From: Robertmurraya massiliosenegalensis JC6
Lineage (GTDB): Bacteria > Bacillota > Bacilli > Bacillales > Cytobacillaceae
NCBI RefSeq assembly: GCF_000311725.1
Contig: NZ_HE978511.1
Coordinates: forward strand, 863,523 to 927,522
Length of the DNA stretch: 64,000 nt
Reading direction: 5' to 3'
Shown piece after piece: positions 1 to 8,521 of the stretch. A model generated the notes under the pieces. That model made no database searches. It was not told the origin of the DNA and worked only from the letters and a program-made list of their open reading frames with translations. Each line of letters begins with the position of its first letter. Within the stretch, counting starts at the first letter, position 1. A program made the position numbers and the translations under genes.

Positions 1-915
1 CTGATTTGTCATATAATACCAATCCTGCAAGAAAATAAGTTGTAAGGAACGTACAGCTTCTCCCCTCACCCATAAATGGGTATCGCGCCAATGCCCAAAA
101 TGCTTGCTTCTACCTAAATATTCATCACCAATATTAAGACCACCTACAAACCCTATACTTCCATCAATAACTATGATCTTACGGTGATTCCGAAAATTAA
201 ACTTATTGTTCAATACTGGTATTCGAACCGGACCGAAGGGGATAATTTCAACACCTGCTGCACGCATTTCCTTTATGTAGCTTTTTGATAACATCCAAGA
301 ACCGACGGCGTCGTAAAGGAAGCGTACCTTCACACCTTCTTGAACTTTTGAAATTAAGATATCCTTTATCTTTTCCCCGATCTGGTCATTACGAACAATA
401 TAATATTCGAGATGAATGTGGTGGGTCGCCTCTTTTAAAGCATGGATGATCGCTCTAAAAGTCTCTTCACCATTTGTTAAAATTTTCGTTTCTGTTCGAA
501 AGGAAATCGGGCTATTTCCTAATTTATGAGCGAGATAGAAGAGCTTCCTTTCATCAGGTGCCATTTCTTCCACTTTTTCAACAATCGAATAATCAATATC
601 TCCTTCGATTTTAAGAAAGGTCTGTTTATCGAGTAAATACTTTTTGCGAAACATTTTCTCCTTACTATGGTTTCTCCCAAACAATAAATAAAAAATAAAT
701 CCGATAAGCGGAAAACTACCCAACACCACTAACCAAGTTAAAGTTTGACTTGGATGACGATTTTCTAAAAAGATGACAAAGCCAATAAAAATGACAGAAA
801 GAGTCGTAATGATGCTAATATAGCCTAATATTCCTCCTTCAATATGATCACGAAATACATAATAAAGTAAGGATAGAATACATAGAAAAAAGAGGACTCT
901 CACCGTATTTTTCAA
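1..915 (-). CDS. cls: Cardiolipin synthase, N-terminal part (cut by window edge)
   Basis: Membrane phospholipase-D-superfamily enzyme that joins two phosphatidylglycerols into cardiolipin. Reading right to left, a TTG start at 915 sits 7 nt after a strong GGAGGTG. The frame stays open for 305 codons to base 1, so the C-terminal half lies outside the window. The N-terminus has two hydrophobic helices. The first HKD phosphodiesterase motif is visible (H244, K246, D251 in HRKIIVIDG), followed by a GGLNIGDEYLGR stretch typical of bacterial Cls. The second HKD motif should lie beyond the edge. It follows mecA on the same strand but is separated by the mecA terminator. The call is secure; the TTG start is inferred from the ribosome binding site. 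Confidence 0.93.
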   Translation of the reverse strand, partial: MKNTVRVLFFLCILSLLYYVFRDHIEGGILGYISIITTLSVIFIGFVIFLENRHPSQTLTWLVVLGSFPLIGFIFYLLFGRNHSKEKMFRKKYLLDKQTFLKIEGDIDYSIVEKVEEMAPDERKLFYLAHKLGNSPISFRTETKILTNGEETFRAIIHALKEATHHIHLEYYIVRNDQIGEKIKDILISKVQEGVKVRFLYDAVGSWMLSKSYIKEMRAAGVEIIPFGPVRIPVLNNKFNFRNHRKIIVIDGSIGFVGGLNIGDEYLGRSKHFGHWRDTHLWVRGEAVRSLQLIFLQDWYYMTNQ

Positions 916-1009
916 GTGCCTTCACCTCCAAGAAAACTCCACCCTTTTCACTCTAGCCTTTATCACAATTAGCTTCCGGCTTTGGTTTAAAAAGTGAAGG
1001 GGCAAAGGT

Positions 1010-1043
1010 AAAAAAATACCGATCTCATAACTGAAATCGGTAG
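1010..1043 (-). terminator. Intrinsic terminator after mecA
   Basis: On the minus strand an ACCGATTTC...GAGATCGGT hairpin is followed by a run of seven Ts, directly after the mecA stop codon. Confidence 0.8.
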
Positions 1044-1046
1044 TAG

Positions 1047-1718
1047 TTAATTAAAATACTTACGTAATTCTTTAAAAACATCTTCTGAAATGATTAACTT
1101 TCCATATTCTTCGACCCGATGAATGGTTACCTGAGTTTCCACTCCATACTCTAGAAGCATGCTTAAGCTATCATCAACTTCGTCTTCTTCAAACTCATCC
1201 TCGTGAAATTCAACGTATAGATAATATTTTCCTTTAAAAGAATAAAGTTTAGTAACGACTTCATCAAGTATATTTCGATTTGCTAAAGCAATCAAATCCT
1301 CAAAATCATTGAAAGCAATTAAGAACTCCAATGTACCGTCGAAATTGTCGTTATCATCACCCTCAGTACTTTTTGTTGTAAAATGTTGATCGAGTAATTC
1401 TTCGATTCTATCGTCAACCGGAAGATCCTTCAATTTATCCTCTGGAATGGGTAGTTCAAATTTCTGTCCATCTTTGGATACTTGCGCTTTTGTCACAAGC
1501 ACTTCAAGTCCTTTATCTAATGCTTGTACTTGAATCCAAAGTGGGCCTTCGATCATAAATTCTTCCTCTTGATGAACCTCATCCATCATTTCCCAGAACA
1601 ACTCTTCACTTCGTTCCCGGTTATACCAAATTTCTTCACGGTCAAAACCGCGCTCTTCTATATCAAGGTATGAAATGTAAAACTTAACTGTATGATCATT
1701 AATCCGTTCTATTTCCAT
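1047..1718 (-). CDS. mecA: Adaptor protein MecA for ClpCP
   Basis: Adaptor that brings substrates (ComK in B. subtilis competence control) to the ClpC-ClpP protease and helps ClpC assemble. The 223-residue product begins MEIERINDHTVKFYISYLDI, the usual MecA start. It is very acidic in the middle, and the C-terminal region contains the EFHEDEFEEDEVD segment. The open frame extends 20 codons upstream, but a GGGAGAGG ribosome site 7 nt before the ATG at 1718 decides this start. Length is close to the 218 residues of B. subtilis MecA. It lies downstream of spxA, as in other Bacillus; both products act through Clp proteases. Confidence 0.96.
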   Translation of the reverse strand: MEIERINDHTVKFYISYLDIEERGFDREEIWYNRERSEELFWEMMDEVHQEEEFMIEGPLWIQVQALDKGLEVLVTKAQVSKDGQKFELPIPEDKLKDLPVDDRIEELLDQHFTTKSTEGDDNDNFDGTLEFLIAFNDFEDLIALANRNILDEVVTKLYSFKGKYYLYVEFHEDEFEEDEVDDSLSMLLEYGVETQVTIHRVEEYGKLIISEDVFKELRKYFN

Positions 1719-2064
1719 CAAGTAACCTCTCCCTTCTTGCATTATTGGAAGGGAATCTATACCCCCATGCAGAAACATGTTACCCTTTATCCAGCAAATG
1801 AAATTGTTACCTTGTACTTATATTTTATGATAAAAAGAAGATAAAGGGAAATAAAATATGATGGATTTCTAAAAACCATTATATGCCTAGTTTTCCTCAA
1901 ATAATCAAATAAGAAACCTTATTTGTTGTATCTTAACAAAAAAATTCATTCCTCACAATGATTTTAGCTTGTTAATACTGTTGGAAAAAGCACTGTTCGC
2001 AATATTGTTGATTTTTAGAAATAATTGGATGTTTCATCAATAGACTTTTATAAAAATAATGTAT
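1719..2064. other. mecA upstream region, no gene seen
   Basis: AT-rich intergenic stretch that must contain the mecA promoter on the minus strand. AT-rich -10-like stretches such as TATAAG can be found, but no convincing -35/-10 pair, operator or coding frame was recognised. Confidence 0.4.
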
Positions 2065-2096
2065 AAAAAAACCTTCGATACCAATGATCGAAGGTT
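2065..2096 (-). terminator. Intrinsic terminator after spxA
   Basis: Ten-base perfect stem AACCTTCGAT / ATCGAAGGTT with a 7-nt loop; on the minus strand it is followed by a T run, just past the spxA stop. Confidence 0.88.
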
Positions 2097-2101
2097 AATT
2101 A

Positions 2102-2497
2102 TTAGTTAACAAGTCGTCTAGCCTCTTGAAGTTGAAATGTCCGCACCTTTCTAGGTAGAAAACGGCGAATTTCATCTTCATTATACCCCACTTGAAGACG
2201 CTTTTCGTCTATAATAATAGGACGTCTTAATAAACCTGGGTTATCCTTAATGAGCTCCAATAAATTTTGTAGTGGCATTGTTTCCAAATTCACATTTAAT
2301 TTTTGGAATGTTTTAGATCTAGTTGAAATGATTTCATCTGTTCCATCCTCTGTCATACGAAGAATTTCTTTAATTTCTTCAATCGTCAAAGGTTCGGAAA
2401 AAACATTACGCTCAGTATAAGGAATTTCATGTTCTTCAAGCCAAGCCTTTGCTTTACGGCAAGATGTGCAACTAGGTGAAGTGTATAATGTAACCAT
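2102..2497 (-). CDS. spxA: Redox-sensing RNA polymerase regulator SpxA
   Basis: Spx binds the alpha-subunit C-terminal domain of RNA polymerase and activates thiol and oxidative stress genes. It is normally degraded by ClpXP. The 131-residue product matches the B. subtilis length. The redox switch Cys10-x-x-Cys13 is in SPSCTSCRK. The ArsC-like fold is recognisable, including GxxDxxxTRSK around residue 45-57 and [21 protein letters not shown] near the C-terminus. The order spxA then mecA, with yjbC upstream on the same strand, matches B. subtilis, where yjbC and spxA are co-transcribed. The 323 bp between yjbC and spxA leave room for an own promoter. Confidence 0.97.
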   Translation of the reverse strand: MVTLYTSPSCTSCRKAKAWLEEHEIPYTERNVFSEPLTIEEIKEILRMTEDGTDEIISTRSKTFQKLNVNLETMPLQNLLELIKDNPGLLRRPIIIDEKRLQVGYNEDEIRRFLPRKVRTFQLQEARRLVN

Positions 2498-2573
2498 TTT
2501 AATTCACACTCCTTCAGATTCGACAAAATCGAAAAATCTATATTAGATTCATTCTCATTTGAGTACTAAATTA

Positions 2574-2596
2574 AAATTACTATAAATAAGTAATTT
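2574..2596. promoter_or_regulatory. Perfect inverted repeat upstream of spxA
   Basis: Arms AAATTACT and AGTAATTT are exact reverse complements around a 7-nt ATAAATA centre, 77 bp upstream of the spxA start. It lies in the otherwise featureless 323-bp yjbC-spxA interval, where the spxA promoter must be. In B. subtilis an spx promoter is repressed by PerR; this repeat only partly resembles the PerR consensus (TTATAATNATTATAA). The assignment is therefore open. Confidence 0.45.
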
Positions 2597-2820
2597 CTAT
2601 TATTTTATTATACACTAATTCTCACTAAAAAGGTATAGTTTTTTGTGGAAAACTTTTGATTTAAAGCCTGTTTTATAGCACTCTCTATATAAGACGTATG
2701 AGTTGCTGAAAAGTTTCATTTTTTTATTAAAACAACAAAAATTTTTCTAGAAACTCCTTCTCCTGTTTCATTCTTAATAGCCTATTCTCAATTAAATTCA
2801 TGAAAATGAAAAAGATCGTT

Positions 2821-3396
2821 TTAAAGATCCCTTAGCAGATCTTCTCGATCCTTATCGTCCTGAAATGTTAATACTTCCTCCACCGGTTGATAAGAGGAAC
2901 CGTAAATTTCCTTGTCTTTATACGTATGAATCCACTCATATGTTTTTCGCATTGCTTCATAAATCATCTCTTCGCTTTCACCATTCGGAGCCCAATATAA
3001 AATTTCCATCTGGTTAATTTCTTTCGTCGCAAGCGATCTTCTCCGATATCCAATCGCTTGTGAATGTTGAAATCCTTCTCTTTTATAAAAACGCAACCGT
3101 TTCTCAGAATCACTATCTTCATAATCTACAGGTTCCACTTCAAGAATGATCGGTTTGCCTTTATTTTTTAGCTTTTCTAACAGTTTATGTCCAAGACCTT
3201 GACCCCTGGCATCCTTGGAAACGAATAAATAATCGATAAACACAAAATAATCAAACTCAGCATACATTAGAACATGTAGTGGACTCTCATCCTTATGATA
3301 AACCTCTGAACGTTCTTTCAATAATGTCTCCATATGTTCCTTTGATTTCATTTCCTCTATCGGAAAGTACTGATTCAGCTTTTCATACCAATGCAT
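2821..3396 (-). CDS. yjbC: GNAT-family acetyltransferase YjbC
   Basis: Predicted acetyl-CoA-dependent N-acetyltransferase of unknown substrate, 191 residues (B. subtilis YjbC is nearly identical in length). The GNAT acetyl-CoA loop is visible as RGQGLGHKLLEKL (about residues 84-96), preceded by the beta-strand FVFIDYLFVSKDA and followed by FYKREGF, the usual beta5 signature. The C-terminal about 60 residues are a charged extension outside the GNAT core. It is the first gene of the yjbC-spxA unit; in B. subtilis this operon is stress-induced. No clear terminator separates it from spxA. Confidence 0.88.
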   Translation of the reverse strand: MHWYEKLNQYFPIEEMKSKEHMETLLKERSEVYHKDESPLHVLMYAEFDYFVFIDYLFVSKDARGQGLGHKLLEKLKNKGKPIILEVEPVDYEDSDSEKRLRFYKREGFQHSQAIGYRRRSLATKEINQMEILYWAPNGESEEMIYEAMRKTYEWIHTYKDKEIYGSSYQPVEEVLTFQDDKDREDLLRDL

Positions 3397-3578
3397 GGTT
3401 CATCTCCTTTTTTAAATTATTTCCCTTTTTTCAACTTTCCCTATTATTTTTCCAATAAACCCTTTTTATTACGTCATTATTGAATTTTTCTCTTTTCATT
3501 GATAAGAACTTCTTTTAAAATGAAGTTAGGGGATATCACTGTTTTTTTAAATAGTGAAATAAAAACTGGGGGTTTATC

Positions 3579-3764
3579 ATGCCTGGGTACATAATGGACT
3601 TAACAATTGTTGCAGTTCTCATTATTGGAATCACAGCATTGATGGGTGTTATTTTAAATGGAATCGGTACCAAAATCTTTGGTGGTAAAAATAAGTCGGA
3701 GTTCGTTGATAAATCAGAAAAAATTCAAACTGGCTGGAAAAGTGTCGGTGGATTTAAGAAATAA
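3579..3764 (+). CDS. Small single-span membrane protein
   Basis: 61 residues. Residues 6-31 form one hydrophobic helix (MDLTIVAVLIIGITALMGVI). The tail is lysine-rich, with a SEKIQTGWKSVGGFKK end. A GGGGG ribosome site 6 nt before the ATG and an immediate downstream terminator show that this is a real, single-gene unit. It is divergent from yjbC. I do not recognise the family; topology suggests a cytoplasmic positively charged tail. Confidence 0.72.
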   Translation: MPGYIMDLTIVAVLIIGITALMGVILNGIGTKIFGGKNKSEFVDKSEKIQTGWKSVGGFKK

Positions 3765-3766
3765 GC

Positions 3767-3796
3767 TGAGGGCTACGCTGCCTTCAGTTTTTTTGT
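3767..3796 (+). terminator. Intrinsic terminator after the small membrane gene
   Basis: CTGAGGGC / GCCTTCAG stem (one G-U pair) with a 6-nt loop followed by seven Ts, three bases after the stop codon. Confidence 0.85.
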
Positions 3797-3914
3797 TTGA
3801 AATATAATGTCCTCATGAACTCTCTATGAGGACAAACTTCCTTTGAAACCCTTCGACTTTGTCCTCATGAGCACTCCATGATACATACCATTACTTAGCA
3901 GCCTCTCCAAATGC

Positions 3915-3950
3915 TCAAAAAAAGAGTATCCATCATAATGGATACTCTTT
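3915..3950 (-). terminator. Intrinsic terminator after the DUF4015 gene
   Basis: Perfect stem AAAGAGTATCCAT / ATGGATACTCTTT with a 4-nt loop; the minus-strand copy is followed by a T run. It ends the leftward gene starting at 5182. Confidence 0.85.
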
Positions 3951-3976
3951 TGGCATAAACGCCCTAAATCACAATT

Positions 3977-5182
3977 TTAGTTATTCGGTGTGTAGTCTAC
4001 ATTTTGGCTATAACTATTTCCTGCATTCCATAGAAGGAATTCATTTATTCCTTGGTCATTTAAAGCCTTAATCTGAGCTTCAACCTCAGCTTTTCCATAT
4101 TTCTTATAATTGCCTTTTCCTAACCAAGTTGCTGTAAAATCCTGAAGCCAAGGTCTAGATACGGGTGGATTTTCAGCTTTGGAAAGAATATTGGATTCAA
4201 CCTTTGCATATTCGGATACCAATTTATATGGCTCTAAATCAGGCTTACTGATACCAAAATACGCTGTCCAGTGACTCGGATAAATCATCGATGAAATAAC
4301 ATCAATATGCTCTACAATTTTAGAAAAATTTTGTCCAATGCCCGGTGCCTCTGGCAATGTAGCTGTGTAACCGAAAATATCAACGGATACTTTTACTCCA
4401 TATGGTTCAAGTTTTTCTTTCGCATATGCGACAAAATCTGTTACTGCTTGTACTCGTTTTTGTGAATTATCCAAATCTAACTTTTCATAATCTCCCATGG
4501 AATACTTCAAAGAATTATCTCTCGTTTCAAATCCTTCAGGAAAACGCACATAATCAAATTGGATTTCTTGGAAGCCCATTTCTGCTGCTTCAATGGCAAT
4601 TCCTACATTATAATCCCACACTTCTTTTAAAAATGGATTAACAAAGGATTCACCACGTCCGTTTGTCCAAACCTTTGAGCCCTCTCTAAAAGACAACTCT
4701 GGCTTTTGTTTTGCCAACGCTGTGTCTTTGAAGACAACAATGCGAGCAATCGGATAGACCTGCTTTTCTTCTAACGTTTTAAGCATCTGCTTTGGATTCT
4801 TAATATACGGTTTTCCTATGTTTTTGTAAGAAGATGAATCATCAGGCATATAGGTAAGATATCCCCAGTCATCTTTTATATCAATCACCATTGAATTCAA
4901 ATCGGTTTTTTCAGTAAGACTCACCAACTGATTAAACTTACTCCCTCCAGCAGAGTGACCAGTTACATAAATGCCTCTGACTGCATCAGGATACTCAAAA
5001 TGGTAGCCACTGTTGAATTCAAAACGCTTCATTTGTTCGGGTAAATTTTTCACTAAAGACACATGTTCACGCACAGATTGATACTTTGGAACATGTTCTG
5101 TTCTCTCTTTTGCCATCGGGACATTGCTTCCAATAAAAAAACATAAAACGGTTAAAACAAAAATAGTACGAAGAAATTTCAT
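3977..5182 (-). CDS. Secreted putative glycoside hydrolase (DUF4015)
   Basis: 401 residues with an N-terminal signal peptide (MKFLRTIFVLTVLCFFIGS). It then follows the TIM-barrel-like DUF4015 pattern: GIYVTGHSAGG near residue 70, MVIDIKDDWGYLTY, YPIARIVVFKD, FQEIQFDYVRFPEG around residue 208-221, VSVDIFGY, ISSMIYPSHW and a C-terminal EFLLWNAGNSYS. The acidic residues in DIKDD, QFDYVRFPEG and VDIFG are candidate catalytic or structural residues. Family members are annotated as putative glycosidases without proven substrate. It is monocistronic, bounded by its own terminator and by the opp terminator. Confidence 0.85.
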   Translation of the reverse strand: MKFLRTIFVLTVLCFFIGSNVPMAKERTEHVPKYQSVREHVSLVKNLPEQMKRFEFNSGYHFEYPDAVRGIYVTGHSAGGSKFNQLVSLTEKTDLNSMVIDIKDDWGYLTYMPDDSSSYKNIGKPYIKNPKQMLKTLEEKQVYPIARIVVFKDTALAKQKPELSFREGSKVWTNGRGESFVNPFLKEVWDYNVGIAIEAAEMGFQEIQFDYVRFPEGFETRDNSLKYSMGDYEKLDLDNSQKRVQAVTDFVAYAKEKLEPYGVKVSVDIFGYTATLPEAPGIGQNFSKIVEHIDVISSMIYPSHWTAYFGISKPDLEPYKLVSEYAKVESNILSKAENPPVSRPWLQDFTATWLGKGNYKKYGKAEVEAQIKALNDQGINEFLLWNAGNSYSQNVDYTPNN

Positions 5183-5460
5183 TTTTATCCCCTTTTCCTC
5201 GCTGACTTTCCCGTAAGTGAGGAGTTCTCATTCTATTCTTATTTTAACGCTTTTCTTGGACTAGATCATCTAACTTTTTTTCATTTTTGTATATTTTACG
5301 AATAGAATGGGCACTCCCATAAGAGCTAAATAGCGCTTAAAAAGTGGGATTCCTTACACCCTTATTTTAAGTAAAACTAATTCATTTTAACGTGGTTGTT
5401 TTCCCTTCCATTGTTTGTTTTTGTCAAATTGCAAAAAAACGGCTTTCTACCCCCAAAATT
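5183..5460. other. Upstream region of the DUF4015 gene
   Basis: About 280 bp between the DUF4015 start and the opp terminator. It should hold the promoter of the leftward gene. No repeat, operator or coding frame was recognised. Confidence 0.4.
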
Positions 5461-5490
5461 AAAAACGATCTCAAATGGTGAGATCGTTTT
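5461..5490 (-). terminator. Intrinsic terminator of the opp operon
   Basis: Perfect AAAACGATCTC / GAGATCGTTTT stem with a short loop and flanking A/T tracts, four bases past the oppF stop. Confidence 0.9.
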
Positions 5491-5493
5491 TTA

Positions 5494-6435
5494 TTATTTC
5501 GCATATTGAGCTTTGTATTGTTCAAATTCCTTTAAGGAACATTGAACAAAATGTCCGGGCTTCACTTCACGGAATTGGACGTCATCTTGCTCCGTATATT
5601 GATGAACTTTTGGATTATAGGTTTTACGCTTACGATTGCGTTCATAATTTGGATCTGGTAATGGAATCGCAGACAATAACGATTGTGTATAAGGATGAAT
5701 TGGGTTGTTATAAAGATCATCTGCTGGGGCTAATTCCACTAATCTTCCAAAGTACATAACCCCAATTCGATCACTAATGTATTTTACCATTGAAAGATCG
5801 TGTGCAATAAATAAGTACGTTAACCCTTTTTCCTTTTGGAGCTTTCTCATTAGATTGACAACTTGCGCTTGAATCGATACATCAAGGGCAGAAATCGGCT
5901 CATCTGCAATAATGAATTCTGGTTCAACTGCAAGGGCACGAGCGATACCGATACGCTGTCTTTGACCACCTGAAAATTCATGAGGATAACGATTTGCATG
6001 CTCCTTATTCAAACCTACTGTTTCTAATAATTCCACCACACGGTTCATGCGTTCTTCTTTTGTTTTTGCTAGTCCATGGATATCAATACCTTCTGCAATG
6101 ATATCAGATACCTTCATCCTTGGGTTTAAAGAAGCTTGTGGATCTTGGAAAATCATTTGCATACTACGGTTGAATTCCTTCAACTCTGCTTTTGATTTTT
6201 TTCCATGAACATTCACTCCGTTGAAAATTACTTCCCCATCAGTCGCATCGTAGAGACGAATAATCGTTCTGCCCGTTGTCGATTTTCCACAACCGGACTC
6301 TCCAACTAAGCCCAATGTTTCACCTTTATATATATCAAATGAAATATCGTTAACCGCTCTAACCTCATTTGCTTTTCCAATATTGAAGTATTGCTTTAAA
6401 TTTTTGATTTCAACTAATTTTTCTTGTGTCGCCAT
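5494..6435 (-). CDS. oppF: Oligopeptide ABC transporter ATPase OppF
   Basis: Second ATP-binding subunit of the oligopeptide importer, 313 residues. Walker A is GESGCGKSTTGR near residue 43. The signature LSGGQ equivalent is FSGGQRQRIGIARAL, Walker B is FIIADEPISALD, and the switch histidine is in FIAHDLSMV. The C-terminal oligo/HPY domain (NPIHPYTQSLLSAIPLPDP) and HFVQCSLKEFE tail are typical of OppF. It abuts oppD with no gap (oppD stop directly before the ATG), so the two are translationally linked. OppD and OppF form the heterodimeric motor for OppBC. Confidence 0.97.
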   Translation of the reverse strand: MATQEKLVEIKNLKQYFNIGKANEVRAVNDISFDIYKGETLGLVGESGCGKSTTGRTIIRLYDATDGEVIFNGVNVHGKKSKAELKEFNRSMQMIFQDPQASLNPRMKVSDIIAEGIDIHGLAKTKEERMNRVVELLETVGLNKEHANRYPHEFSGGQRQRIGIARALAVEPEFIIADEPISALDVSIQAQVVNLMRKLQKEKGLTYLFIAHDLSMVKYISDRIGVMYFGRLVELAPADDLYNNPIHPYTQSLLSAIPLPDPNYERNRKRKTYNPKVHQYTEQDDVQFREVKPGHFVQCSLKEFEQYKAQYAK

Positions 6436-7479
6436 TTAGTTTCCCTCCTTCATTTCAAGGAATTCCCGCTGACGTCGTTGTACAGCTGCAGGAGGCTCAA
6501 ACTTAGGAGCATCTGGATGCAATAACCAAGTAGCAGCATAATGTGTATCTGATACTTTGAACATTGGTGGCTGCTCTTCCAAATCAATTTTCATCGCGTA
6601 TGCATTACGAGGTGCAAACGCATCACCCTTTGGTGGATGAAGTAAATCTGGTGGCGTACCAGGAATTGCATATAACTCTTCTTCCTCTGTATCAAGGGTA
6701 GGCATCGAGCTAATTAGTCCCCATGTATATGGATGTTGTGGGTTGTAAAACACCTCATCAACAGTCCCAATTTCAACAATTTTCCCACCATACATAACAG
6801 CGACCCGATCAGCAACATTTGCTACAACCCCAAGGTCATGGGTTATAAAAATAATCGATGTATCAATTTTCTTTTGTAATTCCTTCATTAATTCAAGGAT
6901 TTGTGCTTGAATCGTTACATCGAGTGCTGTTGTTGGTTCATCAGCAATCAATACTTTCGGATTACAAGCAAGAGCAATCGCAATAACAACACGCTGACGC
7001 ATTCCACCTGAGAATTGGTGCGGATATTGTTCAAAGCGCTCTTCAGGGTTAGGAATTCCAACTAGATCTAATATTTCAATAGCTCTTTTTTTCGCTGCCG
7101 CTTTACTAAGCTTTTGGTGTTTAACGATCGGCTCAATGATTTGCTTGCCAATTTTCATCGTCGGATTTAATGATGTCATTGGATCTTGGAAGATCATTGA
7201 AATGTCTTTTCCACGTACCTTTTGCATCGATTTATCTGAAAGCTTGGTGAGATCTTTACCTTCAAAAAGAATTTCGCCTTCTTTTATTTTTGAGTTGGAT
7301 TCAGGCAATAAACGCATTATCGCTTTTGTCGTGACTGACTTTCCTGAACCTGACTCTCCAACAATCGCTAAAGTTTCCCCTTTGTGTAAATCAAAATTGA
7401 CACCGCGGATTGCCTGGACCTCTCCAGCAAAAGTATGGAATGAGATATGCAAATCCTTCACTTCTAGTACTTTTTTCAT
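6436..7479 (-). CDS. oppD: Oligopeptide ABC transporter ATPase OppD
   Basis: 347-residue ATPase with Walker A GESGSGKSVTTKAI, Q-loop MIFQDPMTSLNPTMK, signature FSGGMRQRVVIAIAL, Walker B VLIADEPTTALD and switch FITHDLGVV. The C-terminal extension carries the HPYTWGLISSMP motif common to Opp/Dpp ATPases. It lies third from the 3' end of oppABCDF and follows oppC with a 19-nt gap. The product works with OppF at the cytoplasmic face to drive peptide uptake. In Bacillus this uptake also delivers Phr signalling peptides (family knowledge). Confidence 0.97.
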   Translation of the reverse strand: MKKVLEVKDLHISFHTFAGEVQAIRGVNFDLHKGETLAIVGESGSGKSVTTKAIMRLLPESNSKIKEGEILFEGKDLTKLSDKSMQKVRGKDISMIFQDPMTSLNPTMKIGKQIIEPIVKHQKLSKAAAKKRAIEILDLVGIPNPEERFEQYPHQFSGGMRQRVVIAIALACNPKVLIADEPTTALDVTIQAQILELMKELQKKIDTSIIFITHDLGVVANVADRVAVMYGGKIVEIGTVDEVFYNPQHPYTWGLISSMPTLDTEEEELYAIPGTPPDLLHPPKGDAFAPRNAYAMKIDLEEQPPMFKVSDTHYAATWLLHPDAPKFEPPAAVQRRQREFLEMKEGN

Positions 7480-7498
7480 TTTCTTTCACCTACCTTTT

Positions 7499-8521
7499 CT
7501 AATCACGCATTTTCGGATCTAACGCATCACGTAAACCATCAGCAACTAAATTGAAACAAACCATTATTAAACTGATGACAATCGCTGGTATAACCATTTG
7601 ATATGGATAAAGCTGCAACACCTTAAATCCATCATCTATTAATGTTCCTAAAGAAGCATGCGGTGCTTGTAATCCTAGACCAATAAAGCTTAAAAATGCT
7701 TCAAAGAAAATCGCATTCGGTATCGTAAACATCGTATTAATAATGATAACACCCGCTAAATTCGGGATTAAATGCTTACTAATAATTTTTCCATTGGAAA
7801 GCCCTAACGTACGTGCCGCCAAAATATATTCTTGGTTTTTTAGCTTTAGTACTTGGGCACGCACCACCCGGGCCATTCCGACCCATCCGGTAATCGTTAA
7901 AGCGATCGTAATCGAAAGAATACCAGGGTCAAGTACAATAATCATCAAAATCACGACAACTAAGTTCGGGATTCCGACTAAAATCTCTGTAATCCGCTGC
8001 ATGACATTATCGGTTCTTCCACCAACAAATCCTGAAATAGCCCCGTAAATAACACCAATGACCATATCAATGGCAGCTGCTAAGAAAGCGATATATAAAG
8101 ATACTTGTGTACCTTTCCAAAGGCGAGTAAAGATGTCACGACCAAGACTGTCCGTCCCAAGCCAATAATAAGCATCTACTCCTTTTGCTTCATACGCATC
8201 ATACTTATCGCCGTTTTTTCTCTCCAATTCACCATCAAACGGCAACCAACTTACATTTTCCAAAGCTGGTACACGCGGTGGTAAATTGTTGTGTTTAATA
8301 TTTTGCGCATCATACGTGTGACCATTTAAGTGCGGGCCAATTAACGCCATAATCGTTAAGATCGCTAAAATAATCATACTGACGATTGCGCCTTTATTTT
8401 TCTTCACTCTTAGCCAAGCATCCTGCCAATAGTTTAGACTTGGCTTTGAAATTACTTCACTTTTCGTCGCGTCCATTTCAACGGGTGAAAACATTTCTTT
8501 TGCAATTTTTTCTTGCGCCAT
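7499..8521 (-). CDS. oppC: Oligopeptide ABC transporter permease OppC
   Basis: 340-residue inner-membrane permease. The N-terminal cytoplasmic segment is followed by a first helix (GAIVSMIILAILTIMALIG). There is then an extracytoplasmic insertion of about 80 residues and five more helices. The ABC coupling (EAA) loop is EYILAARTLGLSNGKIISKHLIPN, around residue 232-255. The C-terminus DGLRDALDPKMRD is the usual OppC/DppC ending. The stop overlaps no gene, but the start codon overlaps the oppB stop by one base, indicating translational coupling. Confidence 0.97.
   Translation of the reverse strand: MAQEKIAKEMFSPVEMDATKSEVISKPSLNYWQDAWLRVKKNKGAIVSMIILAILTIMALIGPHLNGHTYDAQNIKHNNLPPRVPALENVSWLPFDGELERKNGDKYDAYEAKGVDAYYWLGTDSLGRDIFTRLWKGTQVSLYIAFLAAAIDMVIGVIYGAISGFVGGRTDNVMQRITEILVGIPNLVVVILMIIVLDPGILSITIALTITGWVGMARVVRAQVLKLKNQEYILAARTLGLSNGKIISKHLIPNLAGVIIINTMFTIPNAIFFEAFLSFIGLGLQAPHASLGTLIDDGFKVLQLYPYQMVIPAIVISLIMVCFNLVADGLRDALDPKMRD

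Noticed and set aside
2790..2815. Possible terminator after yjbC
   Set aside because: Only a 4-bp GATC/GATC pairing can form, too weak; yjbC probably reads through to spxA.
5475..5759. 94-codon frame antisense to the end of oppF
   Set aside because: Overlaps the oppF terminator and the coding strand of oppF; no independent signals.
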